NCBI RefSeq assembly: GCF_042432495.1
Contig: NZ_JBHLXC010000006.1
Span: 62,001 to 126,000, forward strand
Direction of reading: 5' to 3'
From: Pseudochelatococcus lubricantis
GTDB taxonomy: Bacteria > Pseudomonadota > Alphaproteobacteria > Rhizobiales > Beijerinckiaceae
DNA: 64,000 nucleotides
Below, piece after piece: positions 28,621 through 39,663 of the stretch (position 1 is its first letter; every line of letters starts with the position of its first letter). The notes under the pieces are model-generated. The model ran no database searches. It saw only the letters and a program-made list of their open reading frames with translations, and was not told the origin of the DNA. Position numbers and translations under genes: made by a program.

Positions 28621-29142
28621 TCACGCGCCGGACGACCAGTGATACGCACCGAGGGCTTTTCCCCTGATCGAGTCGGCGAGACCGACGCCCAGCACGGCCA
28701 GCATTTCGTCGTGCTCCCACGTGGCGAGGTGACGCTCGAACCAGTTGCCGTCGACGCTGTCCTGCGGCATCTCGCCGAGGGGGATAGAGATGAGGATGTC
28801 CGTCACCCACCCCTTGAGCCGGGCGATCTGGCGCTTTGCCACGTCCTTCGGCATATGCTCCAGCACATCGCCGGCAATGGCGAACGTCGGGCGCGGAACG
28901 ATGCTGCCGAAGTCGAGGTACAGGACGTCGGCGACGATCACCAGATCGTACTTCGACCGCAGGTCAAACCGTTCGATATAAGGGGCCCAGGCTTCGATGC
29001 CGGTCCAGTGCGAACTGAAATGCGGGCGCATCAGCTTCGCATACGTTCCGGCGCCGGCGCCGATATCGATGACGCCAGCCGGGCGGATCGCCAGATACTT
29101 GTCGAGCATCCAGTCCTTATGCTCGGAATAGGAGTATGGCAT
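28621..29142 (-). CDS. Small class I SAM-dependent methyltransferase
   Basis: A 173-residue protein. The start at MPYSYSEHKD was chosen because the longer frame to 29250 lacks family sequence in its first 36 residues. Motif I VIDIGAGAGTYAKLM (about 25-39), an acidic second strand (GIEAWAPYIERF) and AIAGDVLEHMPKDVA (about 90-104) define a Methyltransf-type fold. The substrate is unknown. It lies between fruR and the PotF-like gene with no obvious partner. Confidence 0.75.
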   Translation of the reverse strand: MPYSYSEHKDWMLDKYLAIRPAGVIDIGAGAGTYAKLMRPHFSSHWTGIEAWAPYIERFDLRSKYDLVIVADVLYLDFGSIVPRPTFAIAGDVLEHMPKDVAKRQIARLKGWVTDILISIPLGEMPQDSVDGNWFERHLATWEHDEMLAVLGVGLADSIRGKALGAYHWSSGA

Positions 29143-29313
29143 CGCGCAAACCTGTCGCTTGACGGTGACGGCATGATAGTGACGGCGTGGTTCTGAAAGC
29201 CGGCCGGCCTTGCCGCCCGGATACCATACCGGCAAAGCGTCCCTCCGCAACCGTCATGCTGCCGCGGGGGCTTCTGAGGCAGGCGGCCGGGCGTCATCGC
29301 GGTTCCTCCTTCG

Positions 29314-30315
29314 TCACGGCTGCGGGGAGCCGGGGCCGGGCGTGGAGCCGCGAACGATGCAGGTCGCCTGCAGCACGATCCGGCGTGCGGCGGCCGCCGG
29401 ATTGGCGCCGCGGTCGAACAGCATCGCCATGGCGTTGCGGCCGATCTCCTCGACGGGCTGCTCCATCACCGTGATGCCGGCGCCCACCAGCTCCGTCCAC
29501 GGCTCGTTGTCGAAACCCGCAAGGCCGATATCCTCCGGAATGTGGATGCCGGCCCGCAGCAGGGCGCGCGCCACACCGAGCAGCATCAGCCCGTTGCTGG
29601 CGAGGATGGCTTCCGGGCGCTCCGGCGCGGCGAGGAGTTCCGCGACACATTGCTCCGTCGCGGTTCCGCCGTGGTCCAGAAAGGTCGCAGCCGGCACAAG
29701 GCCCAGACGGCGCATGGCCGCCTCATAGCCGCCGCGCCGTTCCACCCCGGTGGTGCTCGCCGCGCCGAACAGGCCCACGATCCGCCTGTAGCCGCGCCCG
29801 TGCAGATGCTCGACGAGCGCCGCCGCCGCCCGGGCGTTATCCAGCACCACCGCGTCGTGCAGCACGGTCGGCGCGGAGCGGTCGATGAGCACGACCGGAA
29901 AGGCGTGGCGGCTGACAGCGACTTTCGGCGCGGTGTGGCGCGTGGGCGCGAAGATCACGCCGGTCACCCGCTCCTCCTCCATCAGGCGCAGGTACATCGC
30001 TTCCTTTTCCGGGTTCTCGTCCGTGTTGCAGAGGATGACGCGCAGACCGTGGGCGAAGGCCACATCCTCCACCGCGCGGCTTACGGCGGTGAAGAAGGGG
30101 TTGCGGATGTCTGCCACGATGAGGCCGATGGTGCCGCTCTCGCGCGAGCGCAGGCGCCGCGCCGCGAGGTTGGGGCGATAGCCCGTCGCCCGCACCGCTT
30201 CCTCCACCCGCGCGCGCATCTCGGCATCGACCGGTTTGCCGGAGAGCGCGCGCGACACGGTGGCGGGGGAAACGCCGGCCATCGCGGCTACCAGCTTGAT
30301 GCCTACCTTCGCCAT
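29314..30315 (-). CDS. fruR: LacI-family repressor of the fructose PTS operon
   Basis: A 333-residue LacI/GalR regulator. The helix-turn-helix LVAAMAGVSPATVSRALSG (about 8-26) is followed by a hinge (YRPNLAARRLRSRES) and a periplasmic-binding-like effector domain (GLIVADIRNPFF to LAGFDNEPWT). It is divergent from fruBKA. Two AACGTT-centred operators lie in the shared promoter region; one overlaps its own ribosome site, so it probably represses itself as well as fruBKA. The likely inducer is fructose 1-phosphate, by analogy with FruR/Cra. Confidence 0.88.
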   Translation of the reverse strand: MAKVGIKLVAAMAGVSPATVSRALSGKPVDAEMRARVEEAVRATGYRPNLAARRLRSRESGTIGLIVADIRNPFFTAVSRAVEDVAFAHGLRVILCNTDENPEKEAMYLRLMEEERVTGVIFAPTRHTAPKVAVSRHAFPVVLIDRSAPTVLHDAVVLDNARAAAALVEHLHGRGYRRIVGLFGAASTTGVERRGGYEAAMRRLGLVPAATFLDHGGTATEQCVAELLAAPERPEAILASNGLMLLGVARALLRAGIHIPEDIGLAGFDNEPWTELVGAGITVMEQPVEEIGRNAMAMLFDRGANPAAAARRIVLQATCIVRGSTPGPGSPQP

Positions 30316-30328
30316 GGAAAACGTTTCC
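30316..30328. promoter_or_regulatory. FruR operator O1, overlapping the fruR ribosome site
   Basis: GGAAAACGTTTCC, near-perfect LacI-type palindrome centred on AACGTT at 30322.5, adjacent to the fruR ATG. On the minus strand it includes the AGGAAA ribosome site. Confidence 0.75.
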
Positions 30329-30415
30329 TCGTCCTTCCCGGATCGCCTCAGGAATCAGTTAGCATCTTATGGCCTTTCTTCATAGCCGGCACGATAGCTG
30401 GTTGACATCGAAATG

Positions 30416-30429
30416 AGAAAACGTTTTCT
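30416..30429. promoter_or_regulatory. FruR operator O2, upstream of fruB
   Basis: AGAAAACGTTTTCT, a perfect 14-bp palindrome centred at 30422.5, exactly 100 bp from O1. A -35-like TTGTCA (30429-30434) and -10-like GATAAT (30454-30459) follow, so binding here should block fruBKA transcription. Confidence 0.8.
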
Positions 30430-30487
30430 TGTCAGGATAAGGTAGCAAAATTCGATAATATAACGAGCCCGGGGAGAAGACGCCGCC

Positions 30488-33013
30488 ATGACTGTCAACG
30501 CTGCATCGTTCCTGCCGCGCGAGCTGATACGGCTCGGGGCGCGGCCCGCCGACAAGGCGTCGGCCATCGGGGAGGCGGCCCAGCTTCTCGTCGGCGGCGG
30601 CTGTGTGGAGCCCGGCTACGGCGAAAGCATGATTGGCCGCGAGGCGGTCGCCAACACATATCTCGGGTCAGGGGTCGCCATTCCGCACGGGCTGGGCGAG
30701 GACCGGCATCTGGTGCGGCGCGATGGCATCGCCGTGCTGCAGATTCCGGAAGGGCTCGAATGGAATCCCGGCCAGACGGTGCGTCTGGTCGTCGGCATCG
30801 CCGCCCGTTCGGACGGGCATATCGCCATCCTGCGTCGCCTGACGGGCCTCATTCAGGACGAGGCCTTGCTCGAACGGCTCTGCACCACCACGGACGCGGG
30901 CGACATTGCCCGGGCGCTGCTGGACGACGCCGGACCTGCCGCCACTGCCGCGCCGCCAGCCTCCGACCTGCCGGCGCGGATTGAGTGGACGGTGGCTTAT
31001 CCGGCCGGGCTGCATGCGCGGCCCGCGAGCGCCTGGGTCGACGCCGCGAAGGCGATCGGTGCGCCGCTGCGCATCCGCCACGGCGGCGAAAGCGCGGATG
31101 CGCGCAATCTCGTGGCGCTGCTGCGGCTGGGACTGAAGGCGGGCGACAGCATTGTCGTCTCCACCGCTGCCGGCGATAATGCGGAAGCCGTGCTGGCGCG
31201 GTTCCGTGCCGTCCTCGACGGTCTTACGCCGGGCGAGAAGGAGCAGGCCGAGCGCGCCGCGCGCAGGATGAAGGCCAACGCGCGCGGCTGGAAGCCGGCG
31301 ACGGCGCTCGTGCCCCTCGTCGCGATGCCGGCAAGCCCCGGCCTTGCTATCGGCCGCGTGTACCGGCTTTGCGCCCGCGCGGCGGCGGTGCCCGATATCC
31401 CCGTGAGCCTCGGCGAGGGCGCGGCCCTGCTCGACATGGCGATCACGCGCACCCGCCTGCAGATGAAGGCGCTGGTCGACGACACCGGCCGGCGGTTGGG
31501 GGCAGACGACGCGGCGATCTTCCGGGCGCAGGCCGGCCTGCTCGACGACACCGATCTCATTACGCTCACCTGCCAGTCGATGGTCGCCGGCCACGGCGTC
31601 GCCTGGTCGTGGCACAAGGCCGTCGAGGACATGGCGAACAGCCTCGCCGCGCTCGGCAACCCGGTGCTGGCGGCACGCGCGGCGGATCTGCGCGACGTCG
31701 GCCGGCGCGTGCTAGGCCAGATCGACCCCGCTCTGGACGCCGGCTCCATCGCCGATCTGCCGGAAGGCGAGACGATCATCGTCGCGCCCGATCTGTCGCC
31801 GTCCGATACGGCGGCCCTCGATCCCGGCCGCGTCGCAGGCCTCGCGACGGCGCACGGCGGGCCGACTTCGCATACCGCGATCCTGGCGCGAACGCTCGGC
31901 CTGCCCGCCGCCGTGGCGGCCGGCTCCGCGCTGCTCGATGCACAGCCCGGCACGCTGATGATCGTCGACGGCGACGCGGGTCTCATCTATCCCGATCCGG
32001 CGGAGGAGGACATCCGCTCGGCGCGGGACTGGATCGCCGCGCTCGCCGGCAAGCGCGCGGCACAGGAGGCCGAGCGGCAGCTGCCCGCCCGCACCGTTGA
32101 CGGCCATGTGCTCGCGGTTGGCGCCAACGTCAACCGCCCGGCGCAGGTGCCGCTCGCGCTGGGCCAGGGCGCGGAGGGCGTGGGTCTGATGCGCACAGAG
32201 TTCCTGTTTCTCGAACGTGGCGACACGCCTTCGGAGGACGAGCAGTTCGAGACCTATCGCGGCATGATCGAGGCGCTGGAGGGGCGGCCGCTGATCGTGC
32301 GCGCGCTCGACATCGGCGGCGACAAGCAGGTTGCGCATCTCGCGCTGCCGCGCGAGGACAATCCCTTCCTCGGCGTGCGGGGCGCGCGGCTGCTGCTGCG
32401 CCGGCCCGACCTGCTGGAGCCGCAGCTCAGGGCGCTCTATCGTGCCGCGCGAGAGGGCGGCGACCTCTGGATCATGTTCCCGATGATCACCGCCATCGCC
32501 GAGGTAACCGCGCTCCGCCAGCACTGCGAGCGCATCCGTGCCGCACTCGACGCGCCCGCCGTGCCGCTCGGCATCATGATCGAGGTGCCGGCGGCGGCGG
32601 TGCAGGCCGATCTGCTCGCCGCGCATGTCGATTTCTTCTCCATCGGCACCAACGATCTCACCCAGTATACGCTGGCCATCGACCGGCAGAATCCGGAGCT
32701 GGCGGGCGAGGCCGACAGCCTGCATCCCGCCGTCTTGCGGCTGATCGATGCCACGGTGAAGGGGGCGGCGGCGCATCGCCGCTGGGTCGGCGTCTGCGGC
32801 GGCATCGCCGGCGATCCGTTCGGCGCAACCCTGCTCGCGGGCCTCGGCGTCGCGGAACTATCGATGACGCCGCGCGATATCCCGGCAGTGAAGGCGCGGC
32901 TGCGGGCCGGCCGGCAGGCGGATTTCGCCGCGCTGGCGGCCCGCGCGCTGGCGCTGGACAACGCGGCGGAGGTGCGCGCACTCGACGCCGGTATCCAGGG
33001 AGAGGCACCATGA
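30488..33013 (+). CDS. fruB: Fructose PTS multiphosphoryl transfer protein EIIA-HPr-EI
   Basis: An 841-residue three-domain PTS protein. EIIA-Fru covers about 1-145 with phospho-His67 (GVAIPHGLGED). HPr covers about 157-245 with His176 (GLHARPASAW). Enzyme I covers about 270-841 with His462 (GGPTSHTAILAR), the EI signature near 610-640 (RALDIGGDKQ) and DFFSIGTNDLTQYTLAIDRQN. It takes phosphate from PEP and passes it to FruA. The fusion makes the system self-contained. The start follows GGGGAGAAG. It overlaps fruK by 4 bp. Confidence 0.96.
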   Translation: MTVNAASFLPRELIRLGARPADKASAIGEAAQLLVGGGCVEPGYGESMIGREAVANTYLGSGVAIPHGLGEDRHLVRRDGIAVLQIPEGLEWNPGQTVRLVVGIAARSDGHIAILRRLTGLIQDEALLERLCTTTDAGDIARALLDDAGPAATAAPPASDLPARIEWTVAYPAGLHARPASAWVDAAKAIGAPLRIRHGGESADARNLVALLRLGLKAGDSIVVSTAAGDNAEAVLARFRAVLDGLTPGEKEQAERAARRMKANARGWKPATALVPLVAMPASPGLAIGRVYRLCARAAAVPDIPVSLGEGAALLDMAITRTRLQMKALVDDTGRRLGADDAAIFRAQAGLLDDTDLITLTCQSMVAGHGVAWSWHKAVEDMANSLAALGNPVLAARAADLRDVGRRVLGQIDPALDAGSIADLPEGETIIVAPDLSPSDTAALDPGRVAGLATAHGGPTSHTAILARTLGLPAAVAAGSALLDAQPGTLMIVDGDAGLIYPDPAEEDIRSARDWIAALAGKRAAQEAERQLPARTVDGHVLAVGANVNRPAQVPLALGQGAEGVGLMRTEFLFLERGDTPSEDEQFETYRGMIEALEGRPLIVRALDIGGDKQVAHLALPREDNPFLGVRGARLLLRRPDLLEPQLRALYRAAREGGDLWIMFPMITAIAEVTALRQHCERIRAALDAPAVPLGIMIEVPAAAVQADLLAAHVDFFSIGTNDLTQYTLAIDRQNPELAGEADSLHPAVLRLIDATVKGAAAHRRWVGVCGGIAGDPFGATLLAGLGVAELSMTPRDIPAVKARLRAGRQADFAALAARALALDNAAEVRALDAGIQGEAP

Positions 33014-33966
33014 GCATCATCACCGTCACGCTCAACCCCGCCATCGATCAGACCGTGACACTCGACAGGCTGACGCGCGGCGTCGTGAACCGGGCCTCGT
33101 CCGTGCGTCTCGACGCCGGCGGCAAGGGTTTCAATGTGGCTTCCTGCCTTGCCGACTGGGGCGAGCGCGCCGTCGTCACCGGGCTGCTCGGCGCCGAGAA
33201 TCCGGAGGTTTTCGAGGCGCTGCTGCACCGCAAGGGCCTTGAGGACCGCTTCGTGCGCATCGCCGGCGCGACGCGCACCAACATCAAGCTCGTTGACCGC
33301 GAGGAAACGACCGACATCAACCTGCCGGGCTTCACCGCGACGCCGGAGGCGCTCGGCCGCGTCGAGGCGGAGATCGCCGCGCTTGCCACCCGTTCCGCGC
33401 TGACGGTGGTCGGCGGCAGCCTGCCGCCCGGCACGGCGGCGGACCATTATGCCACCATGCTGGCGGGGCTCGCGGCCACCGGCACCTGTGCCATCCTCGA
33501 CACGAGCGGTCCGGCGCTGGCGGCGGCGCTCGCGGGCACCGTGCGGCCCTACGCAATCAAGCCCAACCTCGCGGAACTCACCGAACTGACGGGCAAGAGC
33601 TGCGAAAGCCTGTCCGACGTCGCGGCGGCGGCAGTGGCGCTCTGCCGCACCGGCATCGCGCTCGTCGTCGTCTCCATGGGCGCGGAGGGCGCGCTTTTCG
33701 TCACGGCGGGCGGGATCCTCCGGGCGCTGCCGCCGCCTGTGACCGGCATCGGCAGCACGGTTGGCGCGGGCGATGCCATGGTTGCCGGCATCGTCGCCGC
33801 CCTGCGGGAGGGCGGCGACATCGAGCGCATCGCCCGGCTCGGCACGGCGTTTGCCGTCGGCAAGCTCGGGCTCGCCGGCCCGAACCTGCCGGGGCGCGAG
33901 GCAGTAGAGGCGCTGGCGGCACGCACGGGCATCGAGAGTGTGGCGACGGAGGAAGGGGCGCCATGA
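33010..33966 (+). CDS. fruK: 1-phosphofructokinase
   Basis: A 318-residue PfkB-family kinase. N-terminal TVTLNPAIDQTV, LDAGGKGFNVA near residue 37 and the C-terminal PfkB signature GIGSTVGAGDAMVAG (about 249-263, catalytic Asp in GAGDAM). It phosphorylates fructose 1-phosphate to fructose 1,6-bisphosphate. It overlaps fruB and fruA by 4 bp at each side (ATGA), giving a tightly coupled operon. Confidence 0.96.
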   Translation: MSIITVTLNPAIDQTVTLDRLTRGVVNRASSVRLDAGGKGFNVASCLADWGERAVVTGLLGAENPEVFEALLHRKGLEDRFVRIAGATRTNIKLVDREETTDINLPGFTATPEALGRVEAEIAALATRSALTVVGGSLPPGTAADHYATMLAGLAATGTCAILDTSGPALAAALAGTVRPYAIKPNLAELTELTGKSCESLSDVAAAAVALCRTGIALVVVSMGAEGALFVTAGGILRALPPPVTGIGSTVGAGDAMVAGIVAALREGGDIERIARLGTAFAVGKLGLAGPNLPGREAVEALAARTGIESVATEEGAP

Positions 33967-35699
33967 GGAAAATCTGGACCACCATCGATAGCGCGGACGA
34001 CAGCGTCGCGGCGGTTCTGGCGGCCGAGGCGCTGCGGACCGCCGCCCGGACGCGCGGGCAGGAGATGGACGTCGAGGTGCGCCGCGGCGATGCCGTGCTG
34101 CGCACGCTCGATCCGAGCGGCATGGAGCCCGCCGACGTCTGGCTCTCCATCGGCGACAGGGCGGTCGACGATCCCCGTTTCGCCGCGCTGCCGCGCGTTC
34201 GCGGCAGCATCGCCGACGTGCTGACCGACCCCGGTGCGATTCTCGACCGCCTCGGCGGCTCGGCACAGCCGGCGGAAAAGCCGGAGCAAGCGACCGGGGA
34301 GCCGGCGCGGGACAGCCGCCGCATCGTCGCTGTCACCTCCTGCCCGACGGGTATCGCTCACACCTTCATGGCGGCGGAGGGGCTGACGCAGGCGGCGCGG
34401 GCGCTCGGCTACGACATCCGCGTCGAGACGCAGGGATCGGTGGGCGCCGGCACGCCGCTGACGGACGCGGAGATCGCCGCCGCCGACATCGTGTTGATTG
34501 CCGCCGACCGGGAGGTGGATCGCGGGCGTTTCGCCGGCAAGCGGGTTTTCGCTTCTGGCACGAAGCCCGCGATCACGGACGCCAGGGCGCTGATCGCGCG
34601 GGCGTTCACGGACGCGCAGATGCAGACGGGCAGCGCGGATGAGGTTGTCGCGGAAGGTGCCGCCGCCTCCACGGGCAGCGGCGGGCCCTATAAGCATCTG
34701 ATGACCGGTGTTTCCTTCATGCTGCCCTTCGTGGTGGCGGGCGGTCTGCTGATCGCGCTCGCCTTCGCCTTTGGCGGCATTTACGCCACCGACGAATCGC
34801 AGGGCGGCACGCTGGCGCATGCGCTTTTCACCATCGGCGCCACCGGCGCCTTCACGCTGATCGTGCCGGCGCTCGCCGGCTATATCGCCTATTCCATCGC
34901 CGACCGGCCGGGCATCGCGCCGGGCATGATCGGCGGGCTGCTCGCGGCGAATCTGGGCGCGGGCTTTCTCGGCGGTATCGCGGCGGGCTTCATTGCCGGC
35001 TATGGCGTCGCGGGCCTCAACCGGCTGATCCGGCTGCCGAAGACCCTGCAGGGGCTGAAGCCGGTGCTGATCCTGCCGCTGCTCGGCGCGCTGCTCACCG
35101 GCCTGCTGATGATCTATGTCGTCGGCGCGCCCGTCGCGGCGCTTCTCGCCTTCCTGACGGACTGGCTGCGCGGCATGCAGGGCAGCAGCGCCGTCCTGCT
35201 CGGCATGCTGCTCGCCGGGATGATGGCGGTCGACATGGGCGGGCCGGTCAACAAGGCGAGCTACGCCTTTTCCACCGCCTTGATATCGAGCCATATCTAC
35301 GCACCCATGGCGGCGACGATGATCGGGGGCATGACGCCGCCGCTCGCCCTCGCGCTGGCGACGCGCCTCTTTCCGAGCCGCTTCACGAAGGAGGAACGCG
35401 AGGCGGGCGGGGCAGCCGCCGTGCTTGGCCTTGCCTTCGTCACCGAGGGCGCCATTCCCTTCTGCGCGCGTGATCCGCTGCGCGTCATTCCCTCGTTGAT
35501 CGCGGGTTCGGCGGTGGCGGGCGCGCTCTCGATGGCGGTGAACGCGGAGCTGAAGGTGCCCCATGGCGGCGCCTTCGTGCTGGCCGTGCCCGGCGCTGTG
35601 ACGCATCTCGGCGGCTACGTCGCCGCGCTGGTGGCCGGCACCGTGGTGAGCGCCCTGCTGCTCGGCTTCGTCAAGAAACCGGTCGTCGCAGCCGCGTGA
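33963..35699 (+). CDS. fruA: Fructose PTS EIIBC permease
   Basis: A 578-residue protein with B'-B-C layout. The first IIB-like domain (about 1-105) lacks the phospho-cysteine. The second IIB (about 118-215) has Cys127 in VTSCPTGIAHTFMAAE. The IIC membrane domain (about 240-578) has 8-10 segments with PGIAPGMIGG, VDMGGPVNKASYAF and TEGAIPF. It imports and phosphorylates fructose to fructose 1-phosphate. The duplicated IIB is known in enteric FruA. Confidence 0.95.
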   Translation: MRKIWTTIDSADDSVAAVLAAEALRTAARTRGQEMDVEVRRGDAVLRTLDPSGMEPADVWLSIGDRAVDDPRFAALPRVRGSIADVLTDPGAILDRLGGSAQPAEKPEQATGEPARDSRRIVAVTSCPTGIAHTFMAAEGLTQAARALGYDIRVETQGSVGAGTPLTDAEIAAADIVLIAADREVDRGRFAGKRVFASGTKPAITDARALIARAFTDAQMQTGSADEVVAEGAAASTGSGGPYKHLMTGVSFMLPFVVAGGLLIALAFAFGGIYATDESQGGTLAHALFTIGATGAFTLIVPALAGYIAYSIADRPGIAPGMIGGLLAANLGAGFLGGIAAGFIAGYGVAGLNRLIRLPKTLQGLKPVLILPLLGALLTGLLMIYVVGAPVAALLAFLTDWLRGMQGSSAVLLGMLLAGMMAVDMGGPVNKASYAFSTALISSHIYAPMAATMIGGMTPPLALALATRLFPSRFTKEEREAGGAAAVLGLAFVTEGAIPFCARDPLRVIPSLIAGSAVAGALSMAVNAELKVPHGGAFVLAVPGAVTHLGGYVAALVAGTVVSALLLGFVKKPVVAAA

Positions 35700-35815
35700 G
35701 AGGCCGTGCGGGCAGGAGGTGTTCACGCCGGGCGGTTCGCTCTATGATCCCGCCTGCTTCGCGTTCCGGCAGGCCGAACACCGACCGGAACGGCCCACAA
35801 GGACAGCCATTCGTC

Positions 35816-38263
35816 ATGCCGCGTACCGCCACCGTCTTTTCCGGTTTCCTTCTCCTGCTGATCGGTTGCATTCTTTTCATCGGGGTGAGCGTGTTGCCGG
35901 CGCTGACGGCGACGGATCCCGTGCCCCTGAACCAGAGGCTCGATACGCTGCGGTCCGCGCTGGAGCAGACGGACAAGGAGCTGGAGGCCGACGGACGAAC
36001 CGATGCCGACCTGTCGCGCCTGCGCCAGTCCGTCGAGGACGCTCGTGTCGATATTCTCACGATCATCGACGAACTGACGCCGCGAGCCGCGGCGCTGAAT
36101 GCGCAGCTTGAGCAGCTCGGCGCCAAGCCGGAGCAAGGCGCGCAACCGGAAAGCGAGAACATCGCCAGCGAACGCGCGGACAAAAGCGCCGCGCTCGCCG
36201 AACTGAACGCCGGCGTCAAGCTCGCCGAAACACTGATGGTGCAGGCGAACCAGATATCGACACGGATCAGCGACCTGCGGCGCACGGCCTTCGCCCGATC
36301 CCTGTTCGCGCGCAGTTCCAGCCTCTGGAACCCTTCGCTATGGCGGATGGCGGGCGAGGCACTGCCCGGCGATCTTTACGTCATGAACCAGGCGTTCGGA
36401 AACTGGGGCGCGGACCTGCTGCGCCGCTTTCAGGAGGGCGGGCTGGGTTACGTCGTCGCGGCGGCCGTCGTCGGCGTGCTGCTGCACTGGCTGCGGCTGC
36501 GGGTGCTGCCGCGCCTGACATGGCGCGATCCGGACATAACGGAGCCGAGCCGGCTGGAGAAGGTGCTTAAGGCGCTGGGGATCACGCTCGCGCGGTCGGT
36601 TCCCATGGCGGGCGCCAACCTCGTGCTTTACCTGGCGCTCCAGTCGGAAAATCTGCTCGGCGGGCGCATCGCGCCCGTCATCTCGTGGTTTCTGTTCGGC
36701 ATCGTCTTCCTCGTGTTCATGCGTGCGCTCTCCGATGCGCTCTTCGCCCCCGACCTGACGGCCTGGCGGCTGTTCGAGGTTGACGACGAAACCGCCCGTC
36801 ATCTGTCCAGCGTCACCAACCTGGGCACCATCGTCATCCTCACCGGCACGGTCGCCCAGGCGGTGGTGGCGGCCATTGGGGCTGGCCTGCCGCTCGTCGT
36901 GCTCACGGACGGCGTCTGGGCGCTCACGGTCGCGGGGTTGATGGTCTGGGCGCTGCGGGGGCTGAAGCGGCTGGAACCGTCGGACACCGACGACTTCGGC
37001 CCGTATGTATCGCCGGAAGCGGATTATCAGGGCATCGTGGTCGCCATCTCGTGGCTGGCGGTGCTTGCGATCGTGCTGGCGGTGACGATCGGCTACATCG
37101 CCTTCGCGTCGTTCATCGTCGGCCAGATCGTCTGGATCCTGAGCGTGCTGGGGCTTTATTTCCTGCTGCGCGTCTTCGTCGAGGAGCTTGTCGAGAAGCT
37201 GCCGGGGCGCCATTCCCGCGCGTCGCTTTTCCTGCAGACGAACATCGGGCTGCGCCGCCGCGCCGTGGAGCAGCTCAGCGTAATCACGGCCGGCATCCTC
37301 AAGATCGTGCTGCTCGGCGTCGTCGTGTTGCTGATCATCGCGCCGTGGGGCATGGAAACGAACGATCTCTACACGTCGTTCCACGCGGTGCGGGTGGGCT
37401 TCAGCATCGGCGAGATCTCGATCTCGCCCATCGACATCATGACCGCCGCGCTGACTTTCGCGGTCATGATGGCGGTGACGCACGCGCTGCAGCGCTGGCT
37501 GGAGAACAAGTATCTGCCAACGACGGGCTTCGACGCAGGCATCCGCAATTCCATCCGCACGGCGGTCGGCTATGTCGGTTTCTTCCTCGCCGTGGCGCTG
37601 GCCAGCACGCAGCTTGGCCTCAGCCTCAGCCGCATTTCGCTCGTCGCCGGCGCGCTGTCGGTCGGTGTCGGCTTCGGCCTGCAATCGGTGGTGAACAACT
37701 TCGTCTCCGGCCTCATCCTGCTGTGGGAGCGCCCGATCCGGGTGGGGGACTGGGTCGTCGTCGGCTCGGACCAGGGCTATGTCAGGCGCATCAACGTGCG
37801 CGCGACCGAGATCGAGACATTCGACCGTGCCTCCGTCATCGTGCCGAATTCCAACCTCGTGTCGGGCGTCGTCAAGAACTGGCTGCACAGCGGCCGGACG
37901 GGGCGCATCACGATTTCGGTCGGCGTCGCCTACGACTCCGACGAGGACGAGGTGCGCCGCGTGATGACGGATTGCGCGAAGGCGCATCCGTCCGTCATGA
38001 AGCACCCCGAACCCGTCGCCTTCCTGATGGAGTTCACGGACACCAAGATGCGGTTCGACATGCTGTGCTTCATCGGCAATATCCAGGAATCGCTGACCGT
38101 CACCAGCCAGCTCAATCTCGCCGTGCTGAAGCAGTTGCGCGCGCTGGGCTACGTCCCGCCGCGGCCGCTTGCGCCCGAAACGTGGCACGTCGGCGGCGCC
38201 GCTCCGGCTGTGACGCCTGTAGGGACGCCGAAACTGCCGCCGGAAAGTCCGGACGCCTCCTGA
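35816..38263 (+). CDS. MscS-family mechanosensitive channel with DUF3772-like N-terminus
   Basis: An 815-residue protein; the start at MPRTATVFSGFL begins a signal/anchor segment (about 7-35). A periplasmic region with coiled-coil character (about 40-130, DUF3772-like) is followed by about ten membrane segments and the MscS core near 595-720 (GVGFGLQSVVNNFVSGLILLWERPIRVGDWV, then VIVPNSNLVSG). The family releases osmolytes on hypo-osmotic shock. The gene starts 116 bp after fruA and may be read through from the fru operon, but no functional link is apparent. Confidence 0.9.
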   Translation: MPRTATVFSGFLLLLIGCILFIGVSVLPALTATDPVPLNQRLDTLRSALEQTDKELEADGRTDADLSRLRQSVEDARVDILTIIDELTPRAAALNAQLEQLGAKPEQGAQPESENIASERADKSAALAELNAGVKLAETLMVQANQISTRISDLRRTAFARSLFARSSSLWNPSLWRMAGEALPGDLYVMNQAFGNWGADLLRRFQEGGLGYVVAAAVVGVLLHWLRLRVLPRLTWRDPDITEPSRLEKVLKALGITLARSVPMAGANLVLYLALQSENLLGGRIAPVISWFLFGIVFLVFMRALSDALFAPDLTAWRLFEVDDETARHLSSVTNLGTIVILTGTVAQAVVAAIGAGLPLVVLTDGVWALTVAGLMVWALRGLKRLEPSDTDDFGPYVSPEADYQGIVVAISWLAVLAIVLAVTIGYIAFASFIVGQIVWILSVLGLYFLLRVFVEELVEKLPGRHSRASLFLQTNIGLRRRAVEQLSVITAGILKIVLLGVVVLLIIAPWGMETNDLYTSFHAVRVGFSIGEISISPIDIMTAALTFAVMMAVTHALQRWLENKYLPTTGFDAGIRNSIRTAVGYVGFFLAVALASTQLGLSLSRISLVAGALSVGVGFGLQSVVNNFVSGLILLWERPIRVGDWVVVGSDQGYVRRINVRATEIETFDRASVIVPNSNLVSGVVKNWLHSGRTGRITISVGVAYDSDEDEVRRVMTDCAKAHPSVMKHPEPVAFLMEFTDTKMRFDMLCFIGNIQESLTVTSQLNLAVLKQLRALGYVPPRPLAPETWHVGGAAPAVTPVGTPKLPPESPDAS

Positions 38264-38267
38264 CTTT

Positions 38268-39356
<1,089 letters not shown>

Positions 39357-39663
39357 CCTGCTTTTCCTTGCATTGTGTCCTGTCACGACAATGCGGCCGT
39401 CGCCGCGCTGGCGCACTCCGGTCCTTGCTCTCGAATCCGGACGGAGGGACCGTCGATCGGCGGTACAAGCATATTGTGCTTATAGTGCCGCCGAGATTGG
39501 AAGTAAATTAAACGGCTGTTGTGCCATCATCTTCCCCAAATCGAATGAACCGTCCCGGCCTGTCACGCGGGGCACGGCGGACAGCAGAGGGCGAAAACGT
39601 GATCGGGCGGGGGCATTCCGTAGCAGTTTATTCCGGCAGCATTCGTTCCGTGCCGGTGCGGTC
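39357..39663. promoter_or_regulatory. Divergent region between ada and an MFS gene
   Basis: 307 bp without a convincing gene. It includes AAGCA-TATTG-TGCTT (39467-39481), a 5-bp-arm palindrome in an AT-rich stretch reaching 39515, which is the likeliest promoter/operator zone. No canonical Ada box was recognised. Confidence 0.35.

Noticed and set aside
33549..35726. 725-codon open frame on the minus strand over fruK-fruA
   Set aside because: Antisense shadow; fruK and fruA carry intact catalytic motifs in the plus frames.
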